A DNA stretch of 64,000 bases from Phyto melanocephala (taxonomy: Eukaryota > Arthropoda > Insecta > Diptera > Rhinophoridae): the NCBI GenBank assembly GCA_941918925.1, contig OW799233.1:176917235-176981234 (forward strand). The letters are read 5' to 3'. The notes below the pieces were generated by a model, which saw only the letters and a list, made by a program, of their open reading frames with translations, was not told the DNA's origin and did no database searches. A program made the position numbers and the translations under genes. The stretch's first letter is position 1. Each line of letters begins with the position of its first letter. Below are positions 1 to 12,600 of the stretch, one piece after another.

Positions 1-105
1 AATCTAATTCATTTTTACTTTCTTGGAAGCGTCCACGATCCCATGCATCTATCAAGAAAACAATGGCATCCACAGCTGGGAAATAATCCTTCCACACACG
101 ACGAG
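1..105 (-). CDS. Sar1: Sar1 coding exon 4 (incomplete at window edge)
   Basis: Reads [18 protein letters not shown] followed by the IDAWDRGRF stretch, the core of the Sar1 G-domain after switch II. The acceptor is TTTTAG just beyond 105; the alanine codon is split with the previous exon. It is cut by the window edge, so its 3' end is not seen. Confidence 0.95.
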
Positions 106-3008
106 CTAAAATTTAGAGAAAATTTAAATTACGGTTCTTATCAAATCAAAGTTTTTCAACATCCAACGAATTTTGAATGAATATAATCATATTATTATTC
201 ATCTAGAATTAAGCGCTATTAAATGATAACGTTCGTTAAAGTTGTGTGAAATTATTTGCGTTTGCATTAGTATAATAAAACACATGTTAAGAATTTACTT
301 GCCAAAAACGAACGCTTTCTATAAACTGCACATTCAACAAAAATGTTAAGTCGTTCATATATACATATACATATGTATGTATGTACATTTATGAATTTAT
401 ATTTTTTCATTTGCATTAGTACTTGTTATTATCAAGTTATTATCTTTTAAATTGTTCAAACTAATTTTGCTCCAAAACAAATGCATTATTATACATACAT
501 GCAATGATAAAGAAAAATAAAATAATAAAAACAAACTTACCTTGAGTGTGGCCGCCCAAATCGAATGTAGTGAAACGCATATTGCCAATAGATAATTCTT
601 CTGATGCTATAGAGGAATAATGAAACAAATAAAATAAAGCAATGTTTAATTCAACTTTTATTTATTTTCTGGATGTAGATTCTTTCTTATTTTTTTGAAA
701 AATAATATATGCAAACACACATATGTTGGCCACAAGTAAAAAGGACCCAACTCAAATAATTTTAACTTTAAAGGTAAAGGCAAAAATTATTATAAATTGT
801 ATTATCATAATCTTTTTGTTTTTTTGTTTGTTATTTTACTATTATTACAATTGCATTAAATTTTTGTTTTAAGGTATGTTTGTTTGAAATGTATTGGATT
901 TGCTGAAAAACTTAATATCGAAAAAAAAAAAAAATAATACGAGATAGGGCCTTTCTACTTGCGACCATGGATATGTATGTATGTACATTTTATTATAATT
1001 TTAATAAAAATATGAGGATTACGCTCTCTGACAAAAACTGACAATATACTTTTAAACAATTTTGTTGTTTTTATACATACTGGGATGTAAAGTTGGTACA
1101 TGTTGAGCTAATTTATCATCTTTCAGCATGTGCAACAATGTTGTTTTACCAGCATTATCCAGTCCAAGGAACAACAATTTACCAGATTTTTTCCACAGAC
1201 CTGTTTGTATTAAAAGAAAACGTATAAAGAATTAAGTAATGATTTTAACAAAAGTTTTACAGATACATATTATTACATATGTTATGTTTTTTCTCCTTTA
1301 TTTTTTTTAAGACATTTAGCCTGTTTAACGATGTCAAAAGAAAACCCAAGTGAAATTTTCATTCGTACAAATACGTTGAAAACAAAAAAATTTTTTAGTT
1401 TTTGTTGTTGTCGTTTTCAATATATTTGTAAGAATGAAAATTTCGTTCGCATTTAGATAAACAGGCAGTTTATGTTTCTTTCAAATTTTATAAAAAAGTT
1501 AACTTAAAAAATATTTCAACATGGGAATAACAATTTATAAAAATACAAGACTGTGCCCCGCGACTTCGTCATCGCAGTTATCGGCACGAAAGGAGTCTCT
1601 TTTAGAAATAATCCAGGTTGTTTGTTATCTGTTTGGCGAATTTTATTTGAATTTGTTTAGAGTAATTCATATCTATAATTCTATAAACGAAGTTGGATCA
1701 TTTAATTTTTTGCGCTACCGAAAACGGCTTATAATGCTTGATATCACGCTATGGTTAATATAATTTTTTGCAATTGAGATTACGGATTGACTGTTATTAA
1801 AATCAGCTATTATTTTTCTTTTAAATTTATTGAATATTTACTTCGAACCCTTGCTAAGCAATTCACGAAAAACGTCCCCAACGAGTTTAAAGAACAAAAA
1901 CAAATTAGATGTAAATTTCTCTATACGCTTCTGATTTGATCTTTTAAAAAATAAATTCTTTTTTTGCAAGTAGTTTTTCATTATTAAAAGCAATAAGAAA
2001 TATTTAAGGTTACGTGCATTAGTTAAGTTGCTGCATTCTTGGATCTTCTTGCATAAATAAATTGTTTTTTTTAACTACAATCAACAGATTTGCTGCCTTC
2101 GTTTTCAACATGTTAAGAGAGAATTCTTTCAAAAATAATTTTTTTCATAATACCTATAAACATTATTTTTCATGTTATTGCAAAGATTCTTAACAAGCAG
2201 GTGTCCGTGCTTTAGTTTTGTCCTACCTATACAGTATATTATATTTTAAAATTGTGTTACTTATGTATACATTCTAATAATAATAATAATAATAATAAAT
2301 AATAAAACTAATAATATTATCGCCTTTGAGTAATCTTCTTTATTTAAATTTATTATTGAACTAAAATTTAGTGGTCGAAATGCTCTTTTAGTAATTACTG
2401 AAGTTAAAAAGACAAAAGCAAAAAAAAAAAAAAACAAACTATTCACCCGTAGTAAAGTAGGTATGTGAAAGTTTGTATGTACCTAGTATATTTTTGAATA
2501 AATATGACAGTCGTGTAACAGCACTTGTAAGTAAAATATTGTTAATATTATAGACTTACATACATATGTGTATGTAAATGCTATTTGGCAAATAGTCATA
2601 TTAATATAAAAATTCAAACACATATCGTTGGTCACAGGTAGGAAGGTCTTAACTCAAATAATTGTAACTTTACAGGACAAGATAACAACGTAACAGAAAC
2701 TTTATTATCATAATGAAATTTCTTTTGTAAAATTGCTCGAAAAACTGTTATTTTTTATGCTATAGCATTAATTTTTTGTGTCGAGATATACATATTTCTG
2801 TGAAATGTATTTGAATAACCAAAAAACTAAATTTCGAAAAAAAATACGAGCGAGTTCCTTTCTGCTTGTGACCATTTGCTAAGACATTTGCTAAAATTAA
2901 GTCAAATTATTTCATGTAAATATTAATTTTAATCATAATTTATTTGTTCGAGTTATGTGACTTACCCAAATATCCTAAAACACCAGTGAACCAATCCCAG
3001 ATGAACAT
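1..3008 (-). CDS. Sar1: Sar1 small GTPase, COPII coat initiator (partial; 4 of its coding exons)
   Basis: Coding exons on the minus strand are 2966-3008 (start ATG), 1081-1200, 541-606 and 1-105, the last running out of the window. Joined, they give 111 residues in one frame with GT/AG at every junction. The protein begins [20 protein letters not shown], the Sar1 N-terminal amphipathic segment that inserts in ER membrane. It then shows the P-loop GLDNAGKT (about residues 27-34), the switch I threonine region (VPTLHPTSEEL), the switch II DLGGH motif, and the Sar1-specific [23 protein letters not shown]... block. Sar1 is about 190 residues, so the NKxD guanine-specificity motif and C-terminus lie beyond base 1. 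Known role: GTP-bound Sar1 recruits Sec23/24 to ER exit sites. All visible catalytic motifs are intact. The short 3' introns and a 1.8-kb first coding intron hold small MITEs. Confidence 0.96.
541..606 (-). CDS. Sar1: Sar1 coding exon 3
   Basis: A 66-bp exon encoding (T)[21 protein letters not shown], including the switch II DLGGH motif. Donor GTAAG at 536-540; acceptor CTATAG at 607-612. Phase matches both neighbours. Confidence 0.95.
720..975. mobile_element. Short TIR element (MITE), family with 'GGCCACAAGTAGA' ends, copy 1
   Basis: Lies in a Sar1 intron. The left end CATATGTTGGCCACAAGTA is repeated inverted at the right end (CATATCCATGGTCGCAAGTA, 2 or so mismatches plus one gap). About 250 bp, AT-rich, no ORF. 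Two relatives are at 2621-2878 and 12251-12470, which support a family rather than chance. Confidence 0.65.
1081..1200 (-). CDS. Sar1: Sar1 coding exon 2
   Basis: A 120-bp exon encoding [20 protein letters not shown] and on to VPTLHP. It holds the P-loop lysine and the start of switch I. Donor GTATG follows on the low side and an AG acceptor precedes 1200. Confidence 0.95.
1319..1468. mobile_element. Foldback MITE, 'GCCTGTT' family, copy 1
   Basis: A near-palindrome in the first coding intron of Sar1. The arm starting GCCTGTTTAACGATGTC and running through AAGAAAACCCAAG is answered by an inverted arm ending in AAACAGGCAG. The same sequence is present in better-preserved form at 47691-47849. 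Confidence 0.7.
1545..1765 (+). repeat. Degenerate copy of the arthropod 'CCCGCGACTTCGTC' interspersed repeat
   Basis: Contains GTGCCCCGCGACTTCGTC followed by a diverged copy of the sequence seen at 13668-13953 (GTTATCGG, an AAGGTAG/AAGGAGT block). The tail is eroded. The 80-residue open frame that spans it is a by-product and not a gene. Confidence 0.5.
2275..2300. repeat. Short (TAA)n microsatellite
   Basis: About eight AAT units in the first coding intron of Sar1. Confidence 0.7.
2621..2878. mobile_element. MITE, 'GGCCACAAGTAGA' family, copy 2
   Basis: Also inside the first coding intron of Sar1, next to the start-codon exon. Begins CATATCGTTGGTCACAGGTA and ends with the inverted counterpart (CTTTCTGCTTGTGACCA). 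Shares internal blocks with copies 1 and 3, such as ACTCAAATAATTGTAACTTT and a central poly-A/T segment. Confidence 0.65.
2966..3008 (-). CDS. Sar1: Sar1 coding exon 1 with start codon
   Basis: Encodes [14 protein letters not shown] plus one base. ATG is at 3006-3008, and an AG acceptor sits one base upstream of it (exon edge 3009), so the 5' UTR must continue in a separate upstream exon. Donor GTAAG at 2961-2965. Confidence 0.95.
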
Positions 3009-4132
3009 TCTGTAAGTTAGTTTTTGTTTCTATTAAAAAAAAAAAAAACGGGAGCAGGGAGTTAAATCTTTTCAAGAATTTGTTTGTAATGAATCTACAA
3101 GTTCGGCAGCGACGGTTTTTGTTATTATTTGCTGATTTCTTAGCTAAAAAAGAAAAAAAAAAAGTTGGTAAATTCACAGTGTATTTTTAAGTGTCGTACT
3201 GCCATATTTTTTTAAATTTTACAATAAACAAGAATATACTTTTCATCAATTTTAAATTTTTTGGGAACTTTTAACAAAATGATACTCAGGACTTGAGTAT
3301 CATTAGGATTAGACACAATAAAGAAAATTATACAATTTTCAAAACAATTTGTATTAAAGGCCAAACTATAAAGCAAAACGCAAAAAAGAAAACTTCTTAT
3401 ATATGTATGTACAGGGTCGGTCAAAAGCCACCATCGAATTAATTTTTTTTAAATTCCAATAAACAAAATAAAAAAATTTAAAACCCATGGTTACTTTTGG
3501 CCCAATCTGTAAATACCTACTACGTATCATTAGATCTTTGTACGTAGATCCCATGTACATATTAGAAAATCTGTAAAACTGTGTCCGGAAGTATACATAA
3601 CGAACGACTGAGCCACCAATTTCAATTAAGCAGATAACAGCTTTAATATGATAGGAAGTTACAACTAGATTATACCTAAATAGTTTAAAGACTAAAGACA
3701 CCAAAACCTTGACATAAATACAAAATTGTGATGTACAAGTTTTCGTTATTTTTTTTACAAATGTGTATTAATAGATTTCGGGTGACTGTTTAAATAAATT
3801 GTGTTTCTTCAGGCCTTGATTTTCTTTTGCACTTTAGACTTGGTCATTCTCGGTTAATTTATGAAAATTTTTCAAACACACAACTGTTTCAATCAAGTCT
3901 AAAGTAAACATAAAAAAAAAATTTCTTTGTTATTTTTGCGATCTCCGAATTTTTATTTCACTTTTTCTTTCTTAATTTTTGATCAATCATTTAAATACTA
4001 ATCACACCACCACCACCATTGTCTACTTCTCTGCCAGCCAACAAACCAGACAGAGTAGTAGCTATGCGTGTTTTTTTTATCTTCTTTTTGTTTCCTACAA
4101 AATCTTTGTATTTCATTATTTTGTTGCTTACC

Positions 4133-4330
4133 TATATTCTTTTTATTAATATTAAAGTTGATAGAAATTAGAACAAAAACACCTCAATAATAACTATTTT
4201 CAATTAATTTATATAAAAACTTTCCTTAACTAATTTTTTCACTAAATTCTCCCGTATTTTTTTTCTTTTGACCACGAATATTGAAAAAGAAGACACGACA
4301 GCAGCAGCTGGTAGTAGTTGTAAAAAAGGG
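4133..4330 (-). promoter_or_regulatory. Probable non-coding first exon and promoter region of Sar1
   Basis: The coding ATG exon opens with a splice acceptor, so an upstream leader exon must exist. The best donor I see is GTAAGC at 4127-4132, which would end a leader exon at 4133. The start site is not clear; no convincing TATA box was found. Position is inferred only from the donor and could be wrong. Confidence 0.3.
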
Positions 4331-4437
4331 TAGTACATAAAAAAGTATCAATGGTGCGTGTTCAGTGTACCGAAAAAAACTCTAAACATCAGAGTTGCCA
4401 GAATTATAAGAAAAATACAAGTTAATCGCCTGTGTTC

Positions 4438-4540
4438 TGCATTAATCACTAGGAATTGCCATTGTAGTGTTATTGTTTAAAACAACAATGTCATGACAAT
4501 TCCGTGTGATTTATTTTCACTCCAAATGCAGAATACAGGC
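4438..4540. mobile_element. Foldback MITE, 'CCTGTGTTCTGCATT' family, copy 1
   Basis: Arms GCCTGTGTTCTGCATT and AATGCAGAATACAGGC flank a symmetric core in which GGAATTGCCATTG is answered by a diverged inverted copy across AAAACAACA. About 103 bp. A weaker relative is at 5896-6018. It lies just upstream of the likely Sar1 leader exon. Confidence 0.6.
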
Positions 4541-5036
4541 TAATATATAGCAAGGTCTTGCTTTCAGTAAAACTGAAATTAATGTTTTGCTTATCAAATT
4601 ATTATGGTTCATATCCTTAATTGTACACAAACAACTTACTGAACAGTTTTACAGAACGATATTTGAATTTAGGTAACAACAGAAAAGGACTTGAGTTAAA
4701 TAAAATTTCTAGCTATTAAAAAATCATGAGTAAAAAACACTATAAGTTTCGATTAATGATGATGACTTTATATGGTATTGTACCTGGTCGAAAATATATA
4801 TAATCTATTTTTATTTTTTTATAGTATTATTGCGTTATCACATTGAACTTGTTCCTGAGCTTCAATAGAATTAATTAAATTTCAAACCAATAAAAATTGA
4901 TTTTAATTTTTAAATTTTATTTTGAAATCTTCATTTTCAATGAATTAATTAATTAGCTTTATTCATTAGCCTTAAACTTAGGAAACTTTTTCTTAACATA
5001 ACTCAACTTAATAATATTTGTGTTTCAACTAATTTG

Positions 5037-5039
<3 letters not shown>

Positions 5040-5077
<38 letters not shown>
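5040..5077. repeat. (TA)n microsatellite
   Basis: An uninterrupted AT dinucleotide run of about 38 bp. Confidence 0.9.
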
Positions 5078-5084
<7 letters not shown>

Positions 5085-5734
5085 TTGTATTCAGTAAGAA
5101 AATTGTCTAATTATTGCGAATGTATATGCACATAGTATGTTTTTAACATTAATAAAATTAAAAATGTTAGTATTATAGTTATACATATTATAACTTCCGT
5201 ATTAATAAAAAGTAATTTAAAGTAAAGTAATTTATATTAAAAGCTTAGTTGACAAATTTTTGTACAACATCTGTCAAATTTCTTATACTTATTCATATTT
5301 GACGTTTACTTTTAAAAGTTGTTAAAAAACAGTATATTAATGCAGATCGTCTTGGTGCATTTACTAAACCAGTGTAGGAAAACATTCTTTCGATAGATGC
5401 TAAGGACGGAACTGAGTATTATTGTTAGAATAATCAATTCTAATAAGTATATAACCTTAAACAATTCTCTATAAGAAATTAGGTAAAATATTCTTAAAAT
5501 GTTTGGAAATTTTTTTTAATATGATGACAAACTTTAACATACAATTTAAATAAACGATTAAAATATTATAACATTTTAGTAGTTTATAAAATGTATAGTC
5601 TTTGTATTAAAAAAATAGTAGTATTAATAATTCGAAAAATAAGACGTTCAGTATAAAAAATTTTAAAAAAGTTGCAATATGGTCACATCTGGCGCGTCTG
5701 TATATATATGACGATTTTATATAGACATATATAC

Positions 5735-5847
5735 TGCCGTATTCATTAAAAATTTTTGATTTATTTCAGGCTTATTTGACAAATGTCTGTACAACATTTG
5801 TTAAATTAGTCTTTAATAAACCTTAAATACTTATTATGAATACGGCA
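5735..5847. mobile_element. Foldback MITE, 'GCCGTATTCAT' family, diverged copy
   Basis: Ends TGCCGTATTCATTAAAAA and TTATGAATACGGCA form the arms; the centre contains TTGACAAATGTCTGTACAAC. Same family as the sharper copy at 29408-29524. A still more eroded relative of the centre (TTGACAAATTTTTGTACAAC) lies near 5248-5280. Confidence 0.65.
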
Positions 5848-5895
5848 CAAAATTAAATAGTCTTCTTCAATGACAAAAAAATTACGGCTTTCTTT

Positions 5896-6018
5896 CTCTG
5901 TTCTGTATTTGGAGTAAAATTAAATTGTTTGGTATTGTCATAGTATTGATTTTAATATGACTAACAACATTTAAATGGTAGTTCTGAGCAATTTAGTTTC
6001 TCTAGAAATGCAGAACAG
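5896..6018. mobile_element. Foldback MITE, 'CTGTTCTGCATT' family, diverged copy 2
   Basis: Ends CTGTTCTGTATTTGGAGT and AATGCAGAACAG; the core is symmetrical around a run of TATTGTCATA... blocks. Related to 4438-4540. Confidence 0.45.
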
Positions 6019-6473
6019 GTAGGTATAACTGGAGTTTAATTTCGAAATATTGTAGTAAGGTTATCGGCAACAAGGTCAATAAGAAAGAAATAAATAATTA
6101 CCACATATTATATATCGTTGTAAAAATAATTGAAATTCAATAACCATAATGTAAAAACTTTGAATGTCATCCATTACTCCAACTCTAAACTTATGCAATA
6201 TGATTTGTGCTTAGCACATACATCTGGCAGCACTCAATGCTTTTTGTATACGATGTCACCACCTGGTGTTGTGTAGTGTTGTGTTATAAAAATAACGTAA
6301 AGAGAGAAAAAGTAACGTTTGTTGTTTAAAAAGACCAATTTAAAATTTATTTGAAGTTAATGTTTGTGATACATACATATGTATGTATGTATGTGCTTCC
6401 GTGAATTACGAAAATATTAAAAATGTATTTATTTAAGCTAAATACAAATACCTTAAACTGTACATTGAAAATA

Positions 6474-6507
6474 TTTATTTTAAACTAATATTAATCGATT
6501 TTTTATT
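6474..6507 (-). terminator. Poly(A) signals of the SDR gene
   Basis: On the minus strand an AATAAA overlaps the stop codon (6502-6507) and a second lies at 6474-6479, about 26 bases past the stop. The second is better placed for cleavage near 6450. Both are inferred from the hexamer only. Confidence 0.45.
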
Positions 6508-6694
6508 AGTCATTGTCCACACCATGACATCTCATAGCCTGCAAGGTGATGTCCTCTACTTGAACATTTTTAGGTGTTTCCAGGGCATAGTAAACAGCCT
6601 CTGCCACATCTTCAGCTGTTAGTTTTGGTAAATCGACCACCGATTGTGAATAAACTCTAAGAAAATCAGTATCTACCAAACCAGGATTAATGCT
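6506..6694 (-). CDS. SDR gene exon 5 (last)
   Basis: Encodes S191 to D252 and TAA: SINPGLVDTDFLRVY, the PG motif, then the region ending ITLQAMRCHGVDND. LTAEDVAEAVYYAL is the typical C-terminal helix of this SDR group. Acceptor AG at 6695-6696. Confidence 0.93.
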   Translation of the reverse strand, partial: SINPGLVDTDFLRVYSQSVVDLPKLTAEDVAEAVYYALETPKNVQVEDITLQAMRCHGVDND

Positions 6695-9600
6695 CTAAAA
6701 AAATAAATGAAAAAAATCTTTAGGACAAAATTAAAGTAAGTACTTATAATTATAATTTTTATGTGCTTATTTTTTTAATATTTTAATAGTTTAAAGGAGG
6801 ATGTGTACTTTATATAATTTTCTAGAATAATTTTGCAAGAGAAGAAGAGAAAAAATATGTATTAGTATTTGTAATTCAGTTTTTTCTAATGCAATACAAA
6901 CAATTCTTCCAACAGTTTTTAAAGAAAACAATTTTATTACATATTAATTCACATATCGAATATACATATTTGTATTTACGTCCTTTTGCTTTTTTGTTTT
7001 TAAAATCGCCATTTTGGATCATAGAAGTGTAAAAGAGCATGTATGTAATTAAATGACATTAATAATCATTACCAAAAAAACTATGTTCTGTTATTCTTTG
7101 TTAATTAAAGCTTTTTGCATTTTAGAAAACGTTGTACAGGTTTAAGGAATAAACTTGTTCTTTATATTTTTAGTAATTTCTAATTTTTTACAATTCAGTT
7201 AAGGTCGGTTGTATGTATAAGTGTGTATTTATATTTAAAGTCATTTAATTAATTCACATCAATGTTATCATATGTCATCATTTATTTATTATTATTAATT
7301 ATGGCATATATAAGTGAATTATCAGGTTGTATTCTTATGTAAATATTTTGTGTTAAAGTGGAATCTTTCTTGAGCGGACACTAAATGGACCACACAAGGG
7401 GTTGTCTAGTCAAGAGAAAGCTTACAATTTTTATCAGAAAGTCGAAAAAATTGTAAGTCAAGTGATGAAAGTATATATGTATTTACATACATATATTGAT
7501 AGCATTTAAATAAACTTGACATTTCACATGCCACTTATACATGTATACTTACGAATGAACACTTTGGTGCCAAGGGTATAGATTTGTTTTACATTTTAAA
7601 GACTTAATAGCTTTAATGGTTGTTAATTTTGTAGTTCTAGATAAACAGGCAGTAAATTGTTTGCTAGATAAGTACCTCCTTAACGATTTTCCGTACATTG
7701 TTACTCAGAGATTTATTATACCCTTCACACAGTGAAAAAGGGTATATATAGGTTTGTCATTCCGTGTGAAATTTCTACAATTTTCATTTCCGACCCCATA
7801 AAGTATATATTTTCTGAAAGCTTATGAATAGGGGAGTCGATTAAGCTCTGTCAGTCTGTCCGTCTGTCCGTGTGTATGTTGAAATCAACTTTTTGTAGCC
7901 CCCCGACATCGCTTGGACCCGGTTGAGGTATTAAAATGTCAGAAATATTCGGGAGTAGATCGGTATTGAAATCAGAAACATCGGTATATAAACAACTGAG
8001 ATATGAGCAAAAACCCACGACCACCTCGATTTTTTTTTCACAAAAACAACATACATACATACAAACGTGTACACTAGTTAGAGAAAACGTGGCATCGAAT
8101 CCCAGCTGAGCCAAAAAAATTTTTTTTATTTTTTTTATATTTTTTTTTTAATTTTTTTTTTATTTTATATTTAATATATTATTTATATTTTTATTATTTT
8201 TTTTTATTTTTTTTTAAATTTTTTTTTTTTATTTTTTGTTTGTTTTATATTTATTATAAATATTTTAATTATTTTTTTTTTTTAATTTTTTTTTTAAATT
8301 ATTTTTAAAAATTTTTTTTAACATACATACGTTAATTTTTAATTTTACAATGGGATGTTTTTATATATGTATGTTTTTTATATGAATGTACGTATTTCAT
8401 ATGGGATGAATGGTGATACAAACTACTGTTATTGCATGACTACAGGTTGTGAAGGGTATATAAGATTCGGCACGGCCGAATATAGCGCTCTTACTTGTTT
8501 TTAATATTCTGACGATTCAAGACCATAATAATAATGATGAATAATTTTGCATTGATTATTTGTTTAGAAGTTACGAGTATATTATAAATATCAGGGGTTA
8601 AAGTTACTATTGTTAGTAACTGTATTAAATGAACACCCCTCGTAATTCAGGTTATATTATAATTAAGTTTAAAAAACTATGTACAAAATAAGTTAAAAAG
8701 CTTAAATACATGTACATATGTCAACATTTAAAAGTAAATTTTAAATTTTAAAATGTATGAGAAACATTTCGTAGATTAAACGAATGCCCATGTGATTGAA
8801 ATTAATTTTCACACCCAATGAATAAACTCGTTTGTTGGGTTTTAAATTTTTAATAAAAATATTCATTCATAAATAGCTCTTTATTTTTTCACTATCAATC
8901 AGAGCTATTCTTAAATTACCATAGCTTTCAATATTCTATTAAAATGCTAGTGCTATTTGTTGTTATTGTTTTAAAGTTTTTCTGCATGATTTTTTTGCGT
9001 TGACTGGATGTTGTTGAGTTGTTTTTTTTATGAATTTATGAATCCAATATAAACGTCAGTTAAATTACATTTTAATTGCAAATTACGGAATATAAAAGAA
9101 CTATATATTTTGTTTCATAGCGATAATGGCGATGAGTATGACGATAAACTAGTATATAGCAGATGATATTGATGATGATGACGACGTTGATGACGAGGCT
9201 ATAGTTGTATACACATTAATAAACAACATACAAACCAGCAAATATGCATTAATACTAGTATAGTGACGATGTGTGTACAAGTGTCCTAGAGAGTAAAAGC
9301 AACAAGCAATTTTTTACTTGTTTCCCATTTAATTACCCGCAGGCACTCACTACTTAAACATACACATGTATTTACACTTGCCCACTAAAACAATACAACT
9401 ACAGCAGGATCAGGAAAATTGTGTTCTGCTTATATCTTATATTCGCATTTGAAAGTGTGTGTGTCACGAGTGTCCAATCTTTTAGTCAAACCCAAAAATG
9501 CCCACTACTAAAAATGTTCATATTTCATTTTGTGGCCCAATACTATGTAGTTGTGTTGCTATAGTTGCTGCTGTAGCTGTTGAGAGCTGTTATGTGTGTG

Positions 9601-12600
9601 AATTTACATTTTTATGATTATCAAGCGTTGAAAAGCATCAGACGGCCACAATCAGCCCTTGCTGAAGGGGAGGTCAATAAAAAACTTCAATTTGTATATC
9701 CTTGCAGTTCTGAATTGGGTTTTAGTTGCTATTTTTAGTTATCATAACACAGTACATACAAACATATGTATGTATAGATACAAAATAAAATAGATTTGCC
9801 AAAAAATCAGAAATGAAAATTTTAACTTTTATGAAAATTAAAAAAAAAACAATATTATTAAAAAATAAAGTAAATGGATTAGACCAACACTACACGAAGC
9901 TAAAAATTAAAATGTTTGAACCAGGGTATCAATTCTCGTTCTATGAAACTATGAAATGAAAAGTTTTTTGTGTGTAATATAATATGGTGCCACCATACCC
10001 TTTGCTATACAAAAACTTTTTCATTTCACAGTTTTACAGAACGAGAATTGAGCCCCAGGGGTCTAGTTTTAAAGCTTAGTAACATAAATTAGAATTTGAA
10101 AAAAAATGTGTTACAAAATATACAAGTATGTGACACATTCCAATTGGAATGGTTTCAATTTCGAACTTACAATTCCGATATAGTTTTTGTTTTCGGATAA
10201 TTTGGTATGTTTGTTTTTAAGCAAAAATACTTGAATATCTTATAGGCACACCTAAGCAATAGCGTTAACGTTGGGCAATGAAAAGTAATGTTCGCTAATG
10301 TTGTTTAATCAAACCCATAAAATAGAAATTAAAATTGTATTTTCCAATTGCAAAACTTTGCCGCCACGTGATTTCAGTTTACAAATTGTACGCGCAAGAG
10401 AATTTTTTACAGCTAAAAAACGTTTGGCGCTTTTGCTTAGGTTAATAATAATTCTTTCAGTTATTTCCCGAGTTTTATAACGTTATATACAAGGATATAT
10501 ATTAATGTACTAATAGTATATGCAGATGTCAGTAGTTTTACATACATATTTGTAAATGCATTTGAATGGCTTTACGTTACGAGCATTTCATTCATAGAAA
10601 TCAAACACTTTTTACTCTTCTCTTTCGATTGTTTTTTTTTTTATTCCTTTCACCTCTACCAGTATTGACAAAGGGCGAGTTTACCATTCCGTTTGTTACA
10701 TGAAGAAATATTTTTCTTAAGCATAAAAATAGTTAATAATAATAATATTACGGTGATTGAAAGGAATAAATGGTAAAATACTGGATTCGATCTATTTATT
10801 AATTTAATGTACTCGGTATTGGTCATCATGGATTTTAAAAATTCTTGAAATGAATTATAATTCGCTTGTCAAGCTCTTTGATTTAATACCCCTTACTCTG
10901 TCGATTATCTATAAGCTGAAAAAAGTTGATTTTCGTTTGATAATTCGAGAAAAAACACCAAAGCAGTTTTAATTTGATGTTTATATCTCAGTTAGTTTCA
11001 AACCGATTAGTTTTTGTCAAAAATAATATTCGAATCTATGGCTTGTAATTTGATGTCTTTGTCGTCTCCAAAATTTATTTAGGAGCCTGAGAAACAATTT
11101 TCAATTTTTCAATTTTTTTTAAATTTTTTTAAACCCTCTTCCTAAACATTTTAATATAAGTAGTTTCCCTATTAAGTTTGTTCAAAAAGAGTTCTCTATT
11201 TTATGACATAGTTTTAAATCTCTGATTTATAGAAAATGTGAATTATTAGTTTTTGGGATCGTTTATTGTGAATTATTGTTTTTAGTGGTATCGCTTTGAC
11301 TCGTGACAACATCCTTTTGCTCGTTTTAGCTATACAAAGTGCAATCATTTTTTATAAAATATCTATTTTACAAATTATTTACTAGATTATTCGGGATATG
11401 GTCCCATAATTTTTCAACGATATTTATTTGTATTTATTTTTTTTGGGATTAGAAAAATAAAATAAATTAAAATTGAAAAATTGTTGGTTGGGTTTTTGAA
11501 AAAGTTTTTTATTGCTTTTTGTTTTATTTTTGAATTCTCATTTTGTTAAATCATTTGAGGTAATTTTAAATGTGCTAAGATAGTCATTACACATTTAAAC
11601 AAAAATAATCTGTTGTAGGGTAGAAAAGATTCGACACAGCCAAATATAAAACTCTTGTTTGTTTTATACTAATTTTTTTTTAAATCCTTTTATTCCTTTC
11701 TGCTGCTGAATGGTTGATGTTGTTGGATATGTCAACAACATTAAAACAAAAAAATTGAAACTACAAAAAAACGAAAACATCAAATTTAAAAAAGTTAAAT
11801 ATAAAACACAATTTACAATACAACAAGTACGCAATACAAATAATACGAGTAAAAAATTCTGTTTGATTGTTCCGATTTACATGTGTGATATTTTGTTGGC
11901 CAGATTATGAAGTGGAAGAGGCTGTTGTTGATGAGGATGACAACGACAACAAGAATAACGATGACATTGGTAGATAAAGCTGAAATGAGTGAACTGTAGG
12001 GGAAGTGGGGCTAAACTTAGGTTTGATTGTTATTTTTGATACAGAAATTCATGTATATATTTTTTTTTGTAAGAAGTTGATTGACATACAAACATATGAA
12101 CAAAATTTTGGAACTTCATTTACGTATAAAGGGTTTTTCAAATGGCATAAAATAATAAAACAAGCTGTATGTGAAATAATAAAATTCTATTTGTATCGAG
12201 AATACCATTCTATATGTCATGTATGGCATGTAGCCCTGTACTTCTAAGATCATATCGTTGGCCACAAGTAGAACGGCCTTAGCTTAAATAGTTGTAACAT
12301 TACGGGAGAAGGATAAAACTCAATATCATAATATAACTTTGTTTGAAAAATTGCTTGAAAAACTGTTTTTTTTTAAATTCTATTGCATTCGATTTATGTG
12401 TAAAAAAGGTTAATTGAAAATCTAAATTTCGTAAAATATACAAGTTAATGCCTTTCTACTTATGATTATCGTTTTGTTGTTTAAATTTATACTTTGAATT
12501 GAGTCCAAAAAACATGCGTTACTATTTATTTCGAAGAAGTATTGACTAAAATTTGCATCAAACAGTGACATTTTGTAGATTCATTGCGTGGCTTGGTATA

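Larger units (their letters stand above)
4331..6505. other. Intergenic stretch between Sar1 and the 3' end of the SDR gene
   Basis: About 2.2 kb between two genes transcribed in the same direction. No coding exon recognised. It holds a (TA)n run at 5040-5077, three small palindromic MITEs and AT-rich unique sequence. Confidence 0.6.

Noticed and set aside
3366..3704. 112-residue frame in the Sar1 upstream intron
   Set aside because: No motif. The sequence starting TACAGGGTCGGTCAAAAGCC looks like a mariner-type terminus, but I found no matching right end, so I left it unannotated.
4438..4540. Palindromes in the window as CRISPR repeats or bacterial terminators
   Set aside because: The DNA is animal nuclear sequence; the palindromes are dispersed, with no regular spacer array, and match MITE families.
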